Part shown: positions 61,537-64,000 of the stretch, in pieces
Layout: each line of letters opens with the position of its first letter
How positions within the stretch are numbered: the first letter of the stretch is position 1
Source of the DNA: Candidatus Melainabacteria bacterium
GTDB taxonomy: Bacteria; Cyanobacteriota; Vampirovibrionia; Gastranaerophilales; Gastranaerophilaceae
DNA: 64,000 nucleotides
Assembly: GCA_003258725.1 (NCBI GenBank)
Contig: QHMG01000005.1
Location: 186,001-250,000, forward strand
Reading direction: 5' to 3'
The notes under the pieces: model-generated
What the model was told of the DNA's origin: nothing
The model's database searches: none
The model's input: only the letters and a program-made list of their open reading frames with translations
Translations under genes and position numbers: made by a program

Positions 61537-62457
61537 TTGAAAAAAGTAGCATTTTTATTTCCAGGGCAAGGCTCTCAAGTGGTTGGAATGGGGCATGACC
61601 TTTTTGAAAATTATGAAGTTGGAAAAAAAGTTTATGAAAAAGCAGATGAAGTTTTAGGTAGAAGTATATCTAAAATCTGTTTTGAAGGTCCTGAAGAAGA
61701 ATTAAAACAAACAATTAACACACAACCAGCAATTTTGACAACATCAATTGCAGCACTAGAAGCATTTAAATCAAAATGTGATATTAAACCTGCGTTCACT
61801 GCTGGTCACAGCTTAGGTGAATATGTTGCATATTACGCAGCAGGCGCTATTTCATTAGAAAATGCTTTAAAATTAATCCAAAAACGTGCGGAATTAATGG
61901 GCGCTACAAAAGGCGGTTCTATGGCAGCTGTTTTAAAAGCTGACGAAGCATTAATCAGAGAATGTATGGACGCAGTTGACGGTTATGTTGATATTGCAAA
62001 CTACAATTCACCTGCGCAAATAGTAATTACAGGTGATGACGAAGCAGTAAAGAAAACTTGCGAACTTTTAACAGAAAAGGGTGTAAAAAGAGTTGTACCA
62101 TTAGCGGTTTCAGGCGCTTTCCACTCTCAATTCATGAAAGATGCAGGCGAAAAATTTGCTGAATTCGTAAAAAACATTGAAGTTAAAGATACAGAAATTC
62201 CAGTAGTCACAAACGTAGATGCTGAATTTACAACATCAAACTTTAAAGAAAAAATGCCAAAACAAATTTATTCATCAGTTCATTGGTGTCAATCTATTGA
62301 AAAAATGATTGAAGCTGGTGTTGATACATTCATTGAATTTGGTAATGGCACAGTTTTAGCAGGACTTAATAAGAAAATTAATCCAGAAGTTAAAACATAC
62401 AATGTTTATGACAAAGAATCGTTAGAAGCAACGATTCAAAACTTAAATGAGGTATAG
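61537..62457 (+). CDS. fabD: Malonyl-CoA:ACP transacylase
   Basis: 306 residues. Loads malonate onto ACP. Motifs are VAFLFPGQGSQVVGMGHDLF, GHSLGEYVAYYAAGA (nucleophile S92) and AFHSQFM (His ~201). TTG start with GGAGG four bases ahead, directly after the plsX stop. fabG follows three bases after the stop. Confidence 0.95.
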   Translation: MKKVAFLFPGQGSQVVGMGHDLFENYEVGKKVYEKADEVLGRSISKICFEGPEEELKQTINTQPAILTTSIAALEAFKSKCDIKPAFTAGHSLGEYVAYYAAGAISLENALKLIQKRAELMGATKGGSMAAVLKADEALIRECMDAVDGYVDIANYNSPAQIVITGDDEAVKKTCELLTEKGVKRVVPLAVSGAFHSQFMKDAGEKFAEFVKNIEVKDTEIPVVTNVDAEFTTSNFKEKMPKQIYSSVHWCQSIEKMIEAGVDTFIEFGNGTVLAGLNKKINPEVKTYNVYDKESLEATIQNLNEV

Positions 62458-62460
62458 ATT

Positions 62461-63186
62461 ATGAGTGAAAACTTAGCACTTGTAACAGGCGGTTCTAGAG
62501 GTATTGGTAAGGCATGTGCTTTACATCTAGCTCAAGCTGGTTACAATGTCGTAATCAATTACGCAGGCAACGAAGAAGCTGCAAATAAAACAGTTTCAGA
62601 ACTTGAGGCATTAGGCGTTAAAGCCGAAGCTGTTAAGTTTGACATTTCAAACCATGACGAAGCTCAAGAAGCAGTTGCTAAAATTATTGAAAAATACGGC
62701 AGAATTGACGTTCTTGTAAACAATGCTGGTATTACAAGAGACGGTTTGTTCATGAGAATGAGCAAAGAAAATTGGGACGCAGTTATCAATACAAACTTAA
62801 CAGGCGCATTCAACGTAACTCAACCTGTTATAAAAGTGATGATGAAACAACGTTCAGGTGCAATCGTTAATATGGCTAGTATTGTAGGTATATACGGAAA
62901 TGCTGGTCAAGCTAACTATGCAGCAGCAAAAGCTGGTTTAATCGGCTTTACAAAATCATTAGCAAAAGAATTAGCATCAAGAAATATTAGAGTAAACGCA
63001 GTAGCTCCAGGATTTGTTCAAACCGACATGACAAAGAGCTTGGATTCTGCTCAAATCTCAGAACATATTCCATTGAAACGCTTAGGCGATGCTGATGATA
63101 TTGCTGGAGCAGTAAAATTCTTAGCTGTTGATGCTACTTACGTTACAGGTCAAGTATTACAAGTAGACGGCGGACTTACAATCTAG
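62461..63186 (+). CDS. fabG: 3-oxoacyl-ACP reductase
   Basis: 241 residues, short-chain dehydrogenase. NADPH site TGGSRGIG (9-16), NNAG (87-90), S140, Y153 and K157 (YAAAKAG). Reduces beta-ketoacyl-ACP in each round of fatty acid elongation. Three bases after fabD. The ~110-bp gap to acpP has a separate promoter region. Confidence 0.95.
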   Translation: MSENLALVTGGSRGIGKACALHLAQAGYNVVINYAGNEEAANKTVSELEALGVKAEAVKFDISNHDEAQEAVAKIIEKYGRIDVLVNNAGITRDGLFMRMSKENWDAVINTNLTGAFNVTQPVIKVMMKQRSGAIVNMASIVGIYGNAGQANYAAAKAGLIGFTKSLAKELASRNIRVNAVAPGFVQTDMTKSLDSAQISEHIPLKRLGDADDIAGAVKFLAVDATYVTGQVLQVDGGLTI

Positions 63187-63298
63187 CAATAATTGCAACT
63201 TAACAAAAAAATGTTAAAAATTTGCAAAAAAATATTTACTTAATATAATATAGTTATAGAAAGTAATAGATGTTACAATAAAAAATGAGGAAAAAACA

Positions 63299-63529
63299 AT
63301 GAGTACATTAGAAAAAGTAAAAAAAGTAGTTGTAGACCAATTAAGTGTTGATGAAAGCTTAGTAACTCCAGAAGCTAGCTTTACAGGCGACTTAGGTGCT
63401 GACTCTTTAGACACAGTTGAATTAGTTATGGCTTTTGAAGAAGAATTCGGTTGCGAAATTCCTGATGAAGAAGCTGAAAAAATTCAAACAGTTCAAGATG
63501 CAGTAAACTACATTGAAGCTCATTCTTAA
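63299..63529 (+). CDS. acpP: Acyl carrier protein
   Basis: 76 residues. DSLD with the phosphopantetheine-bearing S36 (GADSLDTVEL), very acidic, four-helix. It carries the growing acyl chain. GAGG lies a few bases before the ATG. AT-rich sequence upstream (63191-63298) has TTTACT and TATA-type boxes for a separate strong promoter. Confidence 0.96.
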   Translation: MSTLEKVKKVVVDQLSVDESLVTPEASFTGDLGADSLDTVELVMAFEEEFGCEIPDEEAEKIQTVQDAVNYIEAHS

Positions 63530-63558
63530 TTTACTAGAATGAATAAAGTTTAAGAAAA

Positions 63559-63597
63559 AGAGGGTCGGTCATTTTCTTATGATTAGCCCTCTTTTAT
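63559..63597 (+). terminator. Attenuator-like hairpin after acpP
   Basis: GAGGGTCGGTCA / TGATTAGCCCTC with one mismatch and G-U pairs, followed by TTTTATTTTG. It may reduce rather than stop transcription into fabF. Confidence 0.6.
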
Positions 63598-63627
63598 TTT
63601 GTTTTATGTAAATATGAGGTATAAATT

Positions 63628-64000
63628 ATGGAAAAAAGACGAGTAGTTATAACAGGTATCGGTGCAGTTACACCTTATGGTTTAGGCGCAGATAATTTTT
63701 GGGAAAACATTAAAAATGGCGTAAGCGGTATTTCTCTTGCTCCAGAAAGCAGAATAGACAGAGAAAAACAATCAACATACATATATGGTATTGTTCCAGA
63801 ATATGATGAATCTAAATTTTTAGATCCTAAAGAAGTTAAGCGTTTAGACAGATTTGTAAAATTTGGTGTTACTGCTGCAACAGAAGCGATGGAACAATCT
63901 GGCTTAGATATTTCAAAAGAAGACCCTTACAGATGTGGTTGTTTAGTTTCTTCTGCAGCTGGTGGTTATAGCACAATTGAAGAAAATCATTTAGTAATGT
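63628..64000 (+). CDS. fabF: 3-oxoacyl-ACP synthase II, N-terminal part
   Basis: The reading frame is open to the right edge. It starts MEKRRVVITGIGAVTPYGLG with GAGG eight bases ahead, then DRFVKFGVTAATEAMEQSGL, both typical of FabF. The active-site Cys is beyond the window. This condensing enzyme extends acyl-ACP with malonyl-ACP. The position after acpP is the usual one. Confidence 0.9.
   Translation, partial: MEKRRVVITGIGAVTPYGLGADNFWENIKNGVSGISLAPESRIDREKQSTYIYGIVPEYDESKFLDPKEVKRLDRFVKFGVTAATEAMEQSGLDISKEDPYRCGCLVSSAAGGYSTIEENHLVM

Overview
The window is an AT-rich bacterial chromosome segment using the standard code, with short intergenic gaps, Shine-Dalgarno sites of the GGAG/AAGGAG type and many hairpin terminators. 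An AsmA-type envelope protein and type IV pilin-like proteins point to a two-membrane cell. The pilin leader around 55.98 kb (AFTLAEVLVVMGIIGVVAA), together with the AT-rich composition and many unrecognised modular exoprotein-like genes, is most like gut Gastranaerophilales (Vampirovibrionia/Melainabacteria, the non-photosynthetic sisters of cyanobacteria). That assignment is an inference. No rRNA, tRNA or CRISPR array was seen.

Layout. 0-9.2 kb: end of an ArsB/NhaD-type permease, a YbiT-like ABC-F protein, an aminotransferase, galE, a two-component system, a TPR protein, and a divergent pair of small cysteine proteins sharing a twin palindrome. 9.2-16.4 kb: a large AsmA-like protein, rmuC and rimO. 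16.5-21.3 kb: three tandem, module-sharing exoprotein-like genes; two have a duplicated upstream region with two ATGCATG sites exactly 33 bp apart. 21.3-26.5 kb: a seven-gene operon of a J-domain-like protein, PspA, DUF4178, DUF350, two small membrane proteins and a membrane spermidine synthase. 26.5-36.1 kb: MAF-type glycosylation factor, Fe-alcohol dehydrogenase, GT-C-like membrane protein, ferredoxin-nitroreductase, pyk, EF-hand protein, dGTPase, a broken secreted gene and a TRL-like protein. 36.4-37.4 kb: rpsL-rpsG.

37.5-46.2 kb is the most unusual part. A 1678-residue protein carries an EF-hand, YD-like repeats, LysM, a helical domain, a glycine-rich hydrophobic pre-toxin region, a class 3 lipase and a C-terminal domain that resembles TNT-type NAD-glycohydrolase toxins. 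A tightly coupled 116-residue gene follows and is a candidate immunity gene. Upstream, two separate genes (631 and 203 residues) match the middle and the C-terminus of the large protein, as a split paralogue. Between the two loci sits an ORF6N gene flanked by a 23-bp direct repeat. The helical domain also occurs in two of the 16.5-21.3 kb proteins, so the two regions belong to one modular family.

46.3-52.7 kb: two paralogous GT-C-like membrane proteins flanking a histidine phosphatase relative with an altered active site, then manC; this looks like surface glycan assembly. 52.8-57 kb: rplS-rbgA-rnhB, a pilin-like gene and rsmI, with a cluster of palindromic repeats, one of which is inserted in frame in rnhB. 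57-64 kb: YkgJ-type protein, methyltransferase, tpiA, then yceD-rpmF-plsX-fabD-fabG-acpP-fabF, a fatty acid synthesis operon cut by the window edge.
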